A program made the translations under genes and the position numbers. The notes beneath the pieces were generated by a model that saw only the letters and a list, made by a program, of their open reading frames with translations, was not told where the DNA came from and ran no database searches. This document shows positions 7,953-17,126 of a stretch of 57,839 nt of DNA, one piece after another; the stretch's first letter is position 1; each line of letters starts with the position of its first letter. Origin of the DNA: Pseudanabaena sp. FACHB-1998. GTDB lineage: Bacteria; Cyanobacteriota; Cyanobacteriia; Pseudanabaenales; Pseudanabaenaceae. Location: positions 1 to 57,839 of the forward strand of contig NZ_JACJQA010000038.1 in NCBI RefSeq assembly GCF_014696355.1, read 5' to 3'.

Positions 7953-8294
7953 ATGGTTAAAATCACTTTAGAAGTACCAGAAGAGTTATCTCAAAAATTA
8001 GTAAATCTAGGCGATCGCTTACCTCAAGTACTTAATCAAAGCCTAGAACAGACTGGTTTACCATCTTCTGTATATAGATATATTCTCAGCTTTTTAGCAA
8101 GTAATCCTACTTCTCAGCAAATCAAAGATTTTCGTCCTACTATCGATATGCAAGAACGTTTAAGGACATTAATCATAAGAAATGAAACAGGTGATTTAAC
8201 AGAGCCAGAAATTATCGAGCTAGATGAGTATGAGCGTATTGAACATTTAATTATTATGCTCAAATCTGGCAAGCTGAAATTTCTAGAGCAATGA
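7953..8294 (+). CDS. Conserved hypothetical protein preceding an HNH gene
   Basis: A 113-residue soluble protein starting M-V-K-I-T-L-E-V-P-E-E-L and predicted mainly helical, with acidic C-terminal half. Its TGA stop overlaps the ATG of the HNH gene (ATGA), so the two are translationally coupled and probably work together. The N-terminal E-V-P-E-E-L-x-x-K-L pattern resembles small regulator proteins of toxin-antitoxin-like pairs, but this is only a resemblance. No firm family assignment can be made from the sequence alone. Confidence 0.7.
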   Translation: MVKITLEVPEELSQKLVNLGDRLPQVLNQSLEQTGLPSSVYRYILSFLASNPTSQQIKDFRPTIDMQERLRTLIIRNETGDLTEPEIIELDEYERIEHLIIMLKSGKLKFLEQ

Positions 8295-8692
8295 GCAGTA
8301 CATATATCTCTAATGCAATCAGAAGGTTAGTAGAACAGAGGGCAAACTATCAGTGTGAATATTGCCTTTTGCCTGCTGGAGTTTCTTTCTTTCCCCACGA
8401 AATTGATCACATTGTTGCCTAAAAACATGGTGGCTTAACCGTAGAGGATAATCTGGCTTTCACTTGTTGGCGTTGTAATCGTCACAAAGGAAGTGATTTA
8501 GGTTCTTTTGATCCCAATACAAATGAGTTTTGCTTCCTTTTTCATCCGAGAGGGCAACGATGGCAAGATCATTTTAAGCTTCGAGATGGTGAGATTTTTG
8601 GACTGACGGCTGAAGGTCGCACGACAACACAACTTTTAAAGCTCAATTCAGAAGAAAGAATTTCAGAACGCCAAAGAATTTATGGAAGCTAG
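8291..8692 (+). pseudogene. HNH endonuclease gene interrupted by one in-frame stop
   Basis: Starting from the ATG that overlaps the upstream stop, the frame reads through C-E-Y-C (Cys22, Cys25) and H-E-I-D-H-I-V-A, then TAA at codon 44 (8420-8422). The same frame continues K-H-G-G-L-T-V-E-D-N-L-A-F-T-C-W-R-C-N-R-H-K-G-S-D to a normal stop at 8692. The HNH core (D-H, N, and two Cys pairs for zinc) is intact on either side. The family pattern is usually D-H-I-x-A-E-K-H-G-G, so the stop replaces a Glu codon (GAA to TAA), a single substitution. Apart from this the gene is undamaged, so the event is recent, a sequencing error, or read through. Confidence 0.85.
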
Positions 8693-8988
8693 TCATTCTT
8701 ACAAAATCAGCGATCTATTTGCCCCCTGCATCGCCATAGCCAAATTATTCGGAAAATATCATTTAGGGCATAGATCTTAGGAAATAGATTTTGGGCTTTA
8801 TTGCTTAACTTGCATCGAGAGAAATTTTTTTTTTAGTTGTTTTGTAATTTTCCTTGATAAAGTCATTGATGTGATGTGATTGATCAAGACTTAGCTCTTC
8901 TAACTCTGCTTTTCTTACTTTTTATCTCAGTAGCCTAACTTACCGTTCATTACAGCATGGCAGAAATAAGCTATAAGCACTATTAACT
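8693..8988. other. Intergenic, no gene seen
   Basis: AT-rich stretch with a T run near 8827-8834. No convincing ORF, strong hairpin or repeat was found. It should contain the promoter of the TPR gene at 8989. Confidence 0.5.
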
Positions 8989-10554
8989 ATGATCAAAACC
9001 GCAATTACAAAGATCGCCGTAGTCGGATTTTTTCCTTTAATGTGCAGTCTCACCCCTGCTATTGATGCGATCGCCTTAGCTCAAAATTCGCCTAATCCCG
9101 TCTCAACCAGTCTAATCGCGCAGAATACTCAAAATAATGCGCTGACGAATACGCCGATTAAGTTGGTAGAGAGGGCAAATGCACTGAGGGAGCAAAATCA
9201 ACTCGATCGCGCCCTAACTTTGTATCGCCAAGCGATCGCCGCCAGTCCCGAATTTGTACCTGCCTATTATGGTTTAGGGGTCACCTTGCGTCAGAGGGGG
9301 GACATTCAAGGCGCAATTGAAGCCCATCGTCAAGCCATCACCATCGACAAAAGCTATACCCCTGCTTACTACGGTTTAGGAATTGCTCTGTATCAAAAAG
9401 GCGATACAAGGGGGGCAATTGATGCGTATAACCAATTTGTCAGCCTCAGTAAAGCGGACACAAATCTCGCGCCTGTGTATTACAACTTGGGGCTTGCCCA
9501 TGAACGCCAAAATAATATTGGGGGGGCAGTTAGTTCCTTTCGGAAAGCAATCAGCTTTGATCCTAAATACGCGCTTGCCCACAACGGCTTAGGTACGGTA
9601 TTGCGTCGTCAAGGCAATCGCCAAGAGGCGATCGCTGCCTATCGCAAAGCGATCGAACTAGCGCCGCAGTATGCCGTGGCGCATTTTGCCTTAGGCATAT
9701 CCCTCTACGAGGAACGCGACTATATGGGCGCAATTGAGTCCTATAAGCGGGTAACTGCCATTGATGCCAATTTTCCGAATGTTTATTACAACCTTGGTTT
9801 AGCCTATAACCAATTAGGCGATCGCCAAACCGCGATTACGACTTTCCGTAAGGCGATCGAGCAAGATCCGCGCAATGCAGATATTTATTCAGCCCTTGGT
9901 AGTGCGCTCTTACGGGAGGAAAATATTCCTGAAGCGGCGGAAGCTTTTAAACGTAGTACGGAAATTAACCCTAAAGTTGCTAGTAATTTCAACGGCTTGG
10001 GTTTAACCCTCCGTCGCCAAGGGGATCTAGAAGGCGCGATCGCTGCCTACGAAAAGGCGATCGCCCTTAATCCTAACTATGCTGCTGCCTACAACAATCT
10101 AGGACGAGTCCTCTCTGACCAAAATCGCAATGCCGACGCAATTAAAGCCTTTCGTCAAGCGATCGCCCTTGATACCAAAAATGCAGTCGCCTATAGCAAT
10201 CTCGGTAATTTGCTGCGCTCTCAGGGCAGTAGTGATGAGGCGATCGAAGCCTTTCAAAAAACGATTGATATCGGCAAAGAGGATCTATGGGTGGACTACA
10301 CAAGTTTGGGGCTTGCCTACGCCGATCGCGGCAAGTTGGGAGAAGCACAGGCGGCTTATCTGAAAGCGATCAACTTAAATCCAAAATTTGCCAAGGCTTA
10401 CTTTGGTTTGGGGGCTTTATACACTTTGCGTGGTGAAGTGAGCAATGCCATTCGCTCTTACCAAGAAGCCTTAAAGCTATACGAAGAAAATCGAGATGCC
10501 GAATGGATCAAACGCACTCAGCAAGCCATCCAAGCTTTACAAGGGATTACCTAA
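8989..10554 (+). CDS. Exported TPR-repeat protein (about 13 repeats)
   Basis: An N-terminal signal peptide (about residues 1-31, ending in A-L-A-Q) is followed from about residue 56 by some 13 consecutive 34-residue tetratricopeptide repeats. They are recognisable by the recurring A-Y-Y-x-L-G, G-D-x-x-x-A-I and Y-x-x-A-I-x-x-x-P patterns. TPR arrays form superhelical protein-binding scaffolds. Location is probably periplasm or thylakoid lumen. No enzymatic domain is present and the partner cannot be told from context. A strong hairpin follows 12 bases after the stop. Confidence 0.85.
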   Translation: MIKTAITKIAVVGFFPLMCSLTPAIDAIALAQNSPNPVSTSLIAQNTQNNALTNTPIKLVERANALREQNQLDRALTLYRQAIAASPEFVPAYYGLGVTLRQRGDIQGAIEAHRQAITIDKSYTPAYYGLGIALYQKGDTRGAIDAYNQFVSLSKADTNLAPVYYNLGLAHERQNNIGGAVSSFRKAISFDPKYALAHNGLGTVLRRQGNRQEAIAAYRKAIELAPQYAVAHFALGISLYEERDYMGAIESYKRVTAIDANFPNVYYNLGLAYNQLGDRQTAITTFRKAIEQDPRNADIYSALGSALLREENIPEAAEAFKRSTEINPKVASNFNGLGLTLRRQGDLEGAIAAYEKAIALNPNYAAAYNNLGRVLSDQNRNADAIKAFRQAIALDTKNAVAYSNLGNLLRSQGSSDEAIEAFQKTIDIGKEDLWVDYTSLGLAYADRGKLGEAQAAYLKAINLNPKFAKAYFGLGALYTLRGEVSNAIRSYQEALKLYEENRDAEWIKRTQQAIQALQGIT

Positions 10555-10566
10555 CAATGACTATAA

Positions 10567-10595
10567 AGAAAGGCGGCGCAAAGCGCCGCCTTTCT
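10567..10595 (+). terminator. Perfect 13-bp hairpin after the TPR gene
   Basis: AGAAAGGCGGCGC, loop AAA, and the exact complement, followed by a T-rich stretch. Confidence 0.75.
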
Positions 10596-10617
10596 CTTCG
10601 TAACACCGCCCAAAGCG

Positions 10618-11676
<1,059 letters not shown>

Positions 11677-11706
11677 CAAATATATTGAGGTTGAGGTAAG
11701 TTTAGT

Positions 11707-12162
11707 ATGAAAACTCTGATAGCAATAATTTTGGGGATTTTGTGTTTTGTGATTAGTCCCGATCTGGCGATCGCCTCTGCTGATTTCCCAACTGATTTCA
11801 CTAAACAACCTGTGATCGCCATCAAGGTTAGTCTGAGTAACGAAGCCAATGAACTTAAATTTACACCCAATAAATTTACCTTTGAGTCGGGCAAGCGCTA
11901 CAAATTAATGCTGAGCAATTCTAGTGGCATGAAGCATTATTTCACGAGCAAAGATTTTGCCGACGCAGTCTGGACGCAAAATGTCGTGGCTGGCAATGTG
12001 GAAATTAAGGGCAGTATCCGCGAATTAGAACTACGCCCTAACACCACTGCCGAGTGGACTTTTGTACCAGTTAAGTCTGGTACTTATGAGTTGCACTGCG
12101 CGATCGCTGGTCACACCGAAGCAGGAATGCGTGGCAATATTACAATTCAGCCCAGTGCTTAA
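11707..12162 (+). CDS. Exported cupredoxin (plastocyanin/azurin-like)
   Basis: A signal peptide (residues 1-24, ending A-I-A-S-A) precedes a cupredoxin fold. The four type 1 copper ligands are all present: His77 in M-K-H-Y-F, Cys131 and His136 in H-C-A-I-A-G-H, and Met141. The spacing Cys-x4-His-x4-Met fits blue copper proteins. It is probably a periplasmic or lumenal electron carrier or copper-binding protein. It is not canonical PetE plastocyanin, whose sequence differs. The next gene (TPR protein) starts 18 bases after the stop, so the two may be co-transcribed. Confidence 0.85.
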   Translation: MKTLIAIILGILCFVISPDLAIASADFPTDFTKQPVIAIKVSLSNEANELKFTPNKFTFESGKRYKLMLSNSSGMKHYFTSKDFADAVWTQNVVAGNVEIKGSIRELELRPNTTAEWTFVPVKSGTYELHCAIAGHTEAGMRGNITIQPSA

Positions 12163-12180
12163 ATTTAGGGTTACTTAACC

Positions 12181-12984
12181 ATGCGTTCGATATTTGCAAT
12201 TTTTCTTACTTTATTTCTAGTCTTTCATCCTGCGGCGATCGCCCCTGTGCAAGCTCAGGTCAACCTTACCGAAACTGAAGCTAAGCAATTAGATGCATTG
12301 GTGAAAAAAGCTTTTGATGCAACGGATGCAGGGGAATTTACAGAGGCGGAGGGCTATTGGACAGATTTGATTAATCTCTATCCCGACAATGCCGCAGGAT
12401 GGAGCAATCGGGGCAACTCGAAAATGAGTCAAAATCGACCACAGGAGGCTCTCGCTGATTACAACAAGTCCGTAGAACTTGCGCCCGCTTATCCCGATCC
12501 CTACCTCAATCGTGGTGCAGCGCTAGAAAGTCTAGGCAAATGGGAAGAAGCGATCGCTGACTATAATCGCGTTTTAGAAATTGATCCCAAGGATGCGGCG
12601 GCTTATAACAATCGTGGTAATGCTAAGGCGGGCTTAGGTAAATGGGAAGAGGCGATCGCGGATTATCAAACGGCGATGCAGGTAAATTCGCGATTTAGTA
12701 CAGCCTTTGGCAATCATGCGATCGCCTTGTACGAAGTGGGCAAGACCGAAGAAGCGATTAAAGAAATGAAAAATATTCTTCGTAAATATCCCAACTTCAC
12801 TGATGTCAGAGCAGCTTTGACAGCCGCACTCTGGGCTAATAAGAAAAATGGTGAAGCTGAGAGCAATTGGGTATCGGTCGAAAATCTCGATCCCCGCTAT
12901 CGAGATATTAATTGGGTCAAAAATATCCGTCGATGGTCACCTACATTAGTCACATCGCTGGAAAAGTTTTTAACTTTAAAGTAA
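12181..12984 (+). CDS. Exported TPR protein (thylakoid-lumen-like family)
   Basis: A signal peptide ending P-V-Q-A-Q (residues 1-25) is followed by about five TPR units (G-W-S-N-R-G-N, P-Y-L-N-R-G-A, A-Y-N-N-R-G-N, A-F-G-N-H-A). The protein ends in a conserved tail W-V-K-N-I-R-R-W-S-P-x-L-V-x-S-L-E-K-F. This tail and repeat layout resemble TPR proteins conserved between cyanobacteria and chloroplast lumens; that link is from memory and moderately certain. It follows the cupredoxin gene by 18 bases. Function unknown; protein-protein scaffolding is expected. Confidence 0.8.
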   Translation: MRSIFAIFLTLFLVFHPAAIAPVQAQVNLTETEAKQLDALVKKAFDATDAGEFTEAEGYWTDLINLYPDNAAGWSNRGNSKMSQNRPQEALADYNKSVELAPAYPDPYLNRGAALESLGKWEEAIADYNRVLEIDPKDAAAYNNRGNAKAGLGKWEEAIADYQTAMQVNSRFSTAFGNHAIALYEVGKTEEAIKEMKNILRKYPNFTDVRAALTAALWANKKNGEAESNWVSVENLDPRYRDINWVKNIRRWSPTLVTSLEKFLTLK

Positions 12985-13032
12985 ATATTCCCTAATTGAG
13001 GGTATGTGGCAATGTAAGTTTTGCTTAAGACA

Positions 13033-13089
13033 TACAAACCAAAAAGCGAGTTGCGGCACTTCGTGCCGCAACTCGCTTTTTGGTTTGTA
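13033..13089. repeat. Long perfect hairpin, element A-like core
   Basis: Arms of 27 bases (TACAAACCAAAAAGCGAGTT...) pair exactly around TTC. The inner GAGTTGCGGC resembles the core of element A, but the TA-terminal repeats are missing. Confidence 0.75.
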
Positions 13090-13104
13090 AAGTCAAAGTT
13101 TTGA

Positions 13105-13440
13105 TTATGGATTAGTAGGAATGGAAATCTTGATTTCGCGGCGTTGTTGATTTCTAAAGTTAGTAACAGCATCATCTAAAGATTCAGCTTGATCGGCACG
13201 GAATTTTTCGGGGGACTTACCATTCGCTAAGTTGATGTTATTAATTAGCTGAAGTATGTTCAAATTACTACCGCCAATGCTAAGGGAAGATTTTTCCTGT
13301 TGTTGAGCTTCGCGTAGGGTTTGCTCAGCAAGAGTTGGTGCAGTATTAACTTGTGCGATCGCCCCTGATGCGATCGTTGTTGCTGATAGGGTTAGAGCAG
13401 CAATCCCTGTAGTCACTAGGGAAATTGTTTTTGAAATCAT
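13105..13440 (-). CDS. Small exported hypothetical protein
   Basis: A 111-residue protein with a signal peptide (about 1-29, A-I-A-Q cleavage region). The mature part includes S-L-S-I-G-G-S-N-L-N-I-L-Q-L-I-N and a charged C-terminus with S-L-D-D-A-V-T-N-F-R-x-Q-Q-R. There are no cysteines and no known domain that I recognise. GGAGAC lies about 7 bases upstream of the ATG and supports the start. It is a stand-alone gene transcribed toward the hairpin at 13033-13089, which can act as its terminator. Confidence 0.75.
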   Translation of the reverse strand: MISKTISLVTTGIAALTLSATTIASGAIAQVNTAPTLAEQTLREAQQQEKSSLSIGGSNLNILQLINNINLANGKSPEKFRADQAESLDDAVTNFRNQQRREIKISIPTNP

Positions 13441-13534
13441 AGTTTTGTCTCCTTAAATAACATCTACTTTCTAGTTTATACCAAAATTTTTTATAGCAAC
13501 ATAACTACAGCGATCAATGCTGACTTAAAACTCT

Positions 13535-13581
13535 CAAAGATTTTTGAAAGCGTTGTGAAGTGACGCTTTCAAAAATCTTTG
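13535..13581. repeat. Hairpin, TGAAAG type
   Basis: CAAAGATTTTTGAAAGCGT and its exact complement flank a 9-base loop. Its arms resemble hairpins at 6050-6088 and 49833-49899. Confidence 0.7.
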
Positions 13582-13605
13582 GGTACTACTCGCGTCTACC
13601 CCAAA

Positions 13606-13715
13606 CTGGAATATCAATCCATGAAAGGGTGACCACACTTTTGTGGATTAAAAAGCAAATCCCATAAGGTTTTTCACAACTAAAAATGGTATAGCCATTT
13701 TTAGTTTCGGTATAA
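13606..13715. repeat. Dispersed element B, copy 3 (uninterrupted)
   Basis: CTGGAATATCAATCCATGAA, then ACACTTTTGTGGATTAAAAA, CCCATAAGG, the AAAATGGTATAGCCATTTTT hairpin and TTTCGGTATAA. It aligns part by part with 10618-10841 and shows that copy's site without element A. No gene lies in 13441-13771. Confidence 0.7.
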
Positions 13716-13771
13716 CTTTGATTAAATAGCGATCGCTATTTACAAAAATCGGCGCAATGCATCGACTTTTT

Positions 13772-14797
13772 TTAAATTGAATAGTCCAAAGGAAAAGATT
13801 TGGCATCTCTTGGCTCGATATGTACCTGTTGCTGGGGTTGTAACTTTAACTCATCAAAGCGCTCGCGCGTTAGGTGAGCAGTTAATACTTGACCATCCCC
13901 CAAGGCTAGCTCCGCCTGTACCTCCCAACCTAAATGAATCAATCGGGTAATTTGAGCCGCAATAGAACTGCTGGTGGGTTCCGTCGCAATCAAAATATCA
14001 CGGGGACGGATATAAACATCTGCACTTTCTTTGTGTTGATGGATTTTATGAAACTCACTAACTTGGCTGCGATTAGCAGGTAGGACATTTACGGGGCCAA
14101 TGAAACTCATTACAAAAGGCGTTGCTGGATTGTCATAAACTTCCGCAGGTGTGCCAATCTGCTCAATCCTGCCTTTATTCATCACCACAATTTCATCGGA
14201 AACTTCCATCGCTTCCTCTTGGTCATGGGTCACAAATACACTGGTCACATGGACTTCATCATGGAGGCGGCGCAACCATGCGCGTAATTCTTTGCGAACC
14301 TTGGCATCCAATGCGCCAAAGGGTTCATCTAACAAAAGCACATTAGGCTCAACGGCAAGGGCGCGGGCAAGGGCAACACGTTGACGCTGTCCGCCCGATA
14401 GTTGGGAAGGGTAGCGATTGCCTAAGCCCTTGAGTTGGATTAGTTCCAATAATTCTTCAACGCGATCGGCAATTTTATCCTTGGGCTGTTTGCGAATTTC
14501 TAGACCAAAGGCAATATTTTTGCGGACGGTCATGTGTTTAAAGAGGGCATAGTGCTGAAACACAAAGCCAATATTGCGATCGCGCACATCTTGATCGGTG
14601 GCATCTTTACCTGTAAGAAAAATTTTGCCACTATCGGGAGTTTCTAGCCCTGCGATCAGCCGCAAAAGTGTCGATTTACCAGAACCTGAAGGACCTAGTA
14701 GCGCCACTAATGAACCTGTCTTGACCTCAAGATTAATATTGTCTAGGGCTAAAAAATCGCCAAAGCGCTTATTTACATTTTCTACAACAATGCCCAC
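13772..14797 (-). CDS. cysA: Sulfate/thiosulfate ABC transporter ATP-binding protein
   Basis: A 341-residue ABC ATPase with Walker [10 protein letters not shown] (35-43), Q-loop F-V-F-Q-H-Y-A-L-F, signature L-S-G-G-Q-R-Q-R-V, Walker [14 protein letters not shown] and switch V-T-H-D-Q-E-E-A. The linker F-I-G-P-V-N-V-L-P and the C-terminal TOBE-like region match CysA. CysA energises sulfate uptake with CysT/CysW permeases and a binding protein, which are not in the window. Other importers of the same class (molybdate, putrescine) are possible, but the V-N-V-L-P stretch favours sulfate. Confidence 0.85.
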   Translation of the reverse strand: MGIVVENVNKRFGDFLALDNINLEVKTGSLVALLGPSGSGKSTLLRLIAGLETPDSGKIFLTGKDATDQDVRDRNIGFVFQHYALFKHMTVRKNIAFGLEIRKQPKDKIADRVEELLELIQLKGLGNRYPSQLSGGQRQRVALARALAVEPNVLLLDEPFGALDAKVRKELRAWLRRLHDEVHVTSVFVTHDQEEAMEVSDEIVVMNKGRIEQIGTPAEVYDNPATPFVMSFIGPVNVLPANRSQVSEFHKIHQHKESADVYIRPRDILIATEPTSSSIAAQITRLIHLGWEVQAELALGDGQVLTAHLTRERFDELKLQPQQQVHIEPRDAKSFPLDYSI

Positions 14798-14944
14798 GTT
14801 GCACTTGCCTCAAATTGTCTTGCTATTTGTCTTTAAGATAGTTAACTGGATAGCTTTTAGCAATCTCCAGTTAGCCTATGTGTTTACCGTTGATTTTAAA
14901 TATTATCACATCATCATCCCTTCCCCGTCAAAGAATAGGTTTTA

Positions 14945-15003
14945 AGTAGCTACTGGATTAGTGGGGCGGTGCAAAGCACCGCCCCACTAATCCAGTAGCT
15001 ACT
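14945..15003. repeat. Perfect 28-bp hairpin, AAA loop
   Basis: AGTAGCTACTGGATTAGTGG... pairs exactly with its complement around GC-AAA-GC. It is the first of three hairpins in the 600-bp gap 14798-15398. Confidence 0.85.
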
Positions 15004-15043
15004 CCCTTCGCAAAAAAATAGGCGTTAAGTAGCTAGGCATAAT

Positions 15044-15110
15044 TAATTACCAACCAAAACCCGTAAAGTTGCACCCCGTAGGGGTGCAACTTTACGGGTT
15101 TTGGTAATTA
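15044..15110. repeat. Long hairpin, GTA loop
   Basis: TAATTACCAA (with a CCAA duplication bulge), then ACCCGTAAAGTTGCACCCC, pairs with its complement around GTA. Confidence 0.8.
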
Positions 15111-15123
15111 TTTTGAGTGAATA

Positions 15124-15158
15124 AATAGGCGTGCGCGGCGAAGCCGCACACGCCTATT
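15124..15158. repeat. Hairpin, GAA loop
   Basis: AATAGGCGTGCGCGGC pairs with GCCGCACACGCCTATT around GAA with one mismatch (apex GC-GAA-GC). Confidence 0.75.
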
Positions 15159-15230
15159 ACTTGGAAAAGGAGTATTCACGGCGAAGGTAGTAAAAACCTG
15201 AATAAGCTAAGTTTTTTAAAATCCTGACAG

Positions 15231-15393
15231 CTAACTAGGGTTTATCGCTAGAGTGGTTATATGAGCTTCAAGATTAGGCTTTTTATCCCAAATTAATCTA
15301 TTGCTGATTAAGCCTGCTCCGAAGGCAATGTATCCAGAAATTGTAGGGAATTGTGGATTACCTTCAAGAATTTCTATTATTTCCTGTAATTTA
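15231..15393 (-). pseudogene. Protein-like open frame without a start, possible gene remnant
   Basis: On the minus strand a frame of about 54 codons reads K-L-Q-E-I-I-E-I-L-E-G-N-P-Q-F, then G-Y-I-A-F-G-A-G-L-I-S-N-R-L-I-W-D-K-K-P-N-L-E-A, and ends at TAG (15231). The composition looks like real protein, but just upstream the frame meets TGA with no ATG, GTG or TTG between. It is adjacent to and divergent from the M50-like gene. The family is not recognised. It may be the tail of a decayed gene; chance openness is not excluded. Confidence 0.35.
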
Positions 15394-15398
15394 GTTTT

Positions 15399-16994
15399 AT
15401 GAAATCAACTCCATTTATTCCGATCGCTGTATTTATACTTACCCTTGCCTTACTCGGCTGGGGATATTTTCGCGCACGGCGATTTGGCAAGCTAGGACTA
15501 CTTTCTTGGCTGCAATTCGTTTCCCTGATGTCGCCTTGGCTAGTGTACTTTGGGCTATTTGTGTCAGGTATTTTTATTAATTTCACCACGCTATTATTCT
15601 TACTATTAAGTTCGACGATCGCCTATGTGGTGATTGGCAATCAATTGCGAAAGGCTGTCACCGAGGAAAGAGCAGTAATTGAGCAGAAACTCAAACAAGA
15701 TCTCAATGCTAGCGATGGCGATCGCCCTTTATCTAATAATCCTTCTAATAATTCTCCCAATAGTGCACCTAATAATCCCTCTTCTCCAAATAATCAATCG
15801 GCAAATACGCCCATTGCTCTGGCCATGGCTCAGGGCAAAACGCAGCTTAAACGTTTTCAGCCCGTACCTGTGGAAGATATGAAACTCATACAGGGAATTT
15901 TTGGAATTGAGACTTACTATGTGACGGAAACCATTCCCTATCAAGAGGGCGCGATATTTAAGGGGAATTTGCGCGGAGAAGCAGACGAGGTGCATGATCG
16001 GTTATCGAAATCCTTAAGCGATCGCCTTGGCAATAAATACAATCTCTTTTTAGTGGAAGGTCAAGATCGTAAGCCTGTAATTATTGTGCTGCCCCATCGA
16101 GATTTGGCGATCGATAATAATACAATTCCTCAAAAAATCTTGATTGCGGTACTAATTCTTGCCAATAGCTACACGGCTGTAAGCTTAGGCGCACAGGTGG
16201 CGGGGATTCCTGTAGTGCAGAATTATCAAGAATATCTAGTGGGTTTACCCTTTGCCCTTTGCCTTGGCGCAATTTTAGGGATTCGCGAATTTGCTATGCG
16301 CTGGATGGCGCGGAAGTACAAGGTGCAGATGAGCTTGCCCTTTTTGTTGCCTTCGTCGCAGCTAGGCTCCTTTGGGGCTTTTAGTCGCATCTATTCGCCT
16401 TTACCAAATCGAGCAGTGCTATTTGACATCGCGATCGCCCCCGCCCTTGCTAGCGGTTTATTGTCCTTAGCTATATTGCTAGTGGGCTTACGGCTATCCG
16501 CGATCGGAATGGGTAGCATTGATATTCCTAGCCAAATTTTTCAAGCTTCAGTCTTAGCAGGAACCTTGGCTAAATTATTTTTAGGAGAAGCGCTGCAAAA
16601 TAGCTTTATTTCCATTCATCCTTTAGTGATTTTGGGATGGCTAGGCTCGGCGATTACGGCTCTGAATTTGATGCCCGCGGGGCAATTGGATGGCGGACGC
16701 ATTGTCCAATCGATCTATGGCAGACGTACTGCTAGTTGGACTACGGTGCTGACCTTGATCTTTTTGGTAATTGCGACGGTAATTAATCCCCTTGCGCTTT
16801 ATTGGGGAGGGATTATCTTAATTCTCTTGCGAGATCTCGAACGCCCTATGCTCAATGAGTTGTCGGAACTAGATGGCGATCGCGAGGCGTTGGGAGTTGT
16901 GGCTCTATTTTGGATGCTCGTTACTTTGCTACCCCTTACCTCTAATGTGGCGGCACGACTAGGCATTGGCAATTCTGGCGGACTACTTCCATAG
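15399..16994 (+). CDS. M50 site-2-protease-like membrane protein lacking the HExxH zinc motif
   Basis: A 531-residue polytopic membrane protein resembling the EGY/cyanobacterial site-2 protease group. It has two N-terminal helices (about 5-24 and 43-70), a Asn/Pro/Ser-rich linker (about 108-140), a soluble domain, then a membrane core. The second metal motif is intact: N-L-M-P-A-G-Q-L-D-G-G (423-433). Where HExxH should stand the sequence reads G-I-R-E-F-A-M-R-W (Arg296, Glu297, Met300), so both zinc-binding His are absent. Plants also have protease-dead EGY3-type members. It is therefore probably not an active protease, or it uses a different site. The stop codon lies in a perfect hairpin. 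Confidence 0.8.
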   Translation: MKSTPFIPIAVFILTLALLGWGYFRARRFGKLGLLSWLQFVSLMSPWLVYFGLFVSGIFINFTTLLFLLLSSTIAYVVIGNQLRKAVTEERAVIEQKLKQDLNASDGDRPLSNNPSNNSPNSAPNNPSSPNNQSANTPIALAMAQGKTQLKRFQPVPVEDMKLIQGIFGIETYYVTETIPYQEGAIFKGNLRGEADEVHDRLSKSLSDRLGNKYNLFLVEGQDRKPVIIVLPHRDLAIDNNTIPQKILIAVLILANSYTAVSLGAQVAGIPVVQNYQEYLVGLPFALCLGAILGIREFAMRWMARKYKVQMSLPFLLPSSQLGSFGAFSRIYSPLPNRAVLFDIAIAPALASGLLSLAILLVGLRLSAIGMGSIDIPSQIFQASVLAGTLAKLFLGEALQNSFISIHPLVILGWLGSAITALNLMPAGQLDGGRIVQSIYGRRTASWTTVLTLIFLVIATVINPLALYWGGIILILLRDLERPMLNELSELDGDREALGVVALFWMLVTLLPLTSNVAARLGIGNSGGLLP

Positions 16995-17028
16995 AAAAAA
17001 GAGGTGCAATGCACCTCTTTTTTCTATG
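16990..17028 (+). terminator. Perfect hairpin containing the M50-like gene's stop codon
   Basis: CATAGAAAAAAGAGGTGC and its exact complement flank AAT; TAG at 16992-16994 is in the left arm. Confidence 0.8.
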
Positions 17029-17058
17029 CGATAGCCAAGCGGCGTTCAGTCTAAGGCT

Positions 17059-17120
17059 TTAAGGCGGCGCTTTGCGCCGCCTTAAAATATTTTGATTTTG
17101 AAGAAAGGTGCAACGCACCT
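17059..17120 (-). terminator. Two short hairpins after the stomatin-like gene
   Basis: TTAAGGCGGCGC-TTT-complement (17059-17085) and AGGTGC-AAC-GCACCT (17106-17120) lie just beyond the 3' end of the minus-strand stomatin-like gene. They also lie downstream of the plus-strand M50-like gene. Confidence 0.6.
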
Positions 17121-17126
17121 ATTTTT

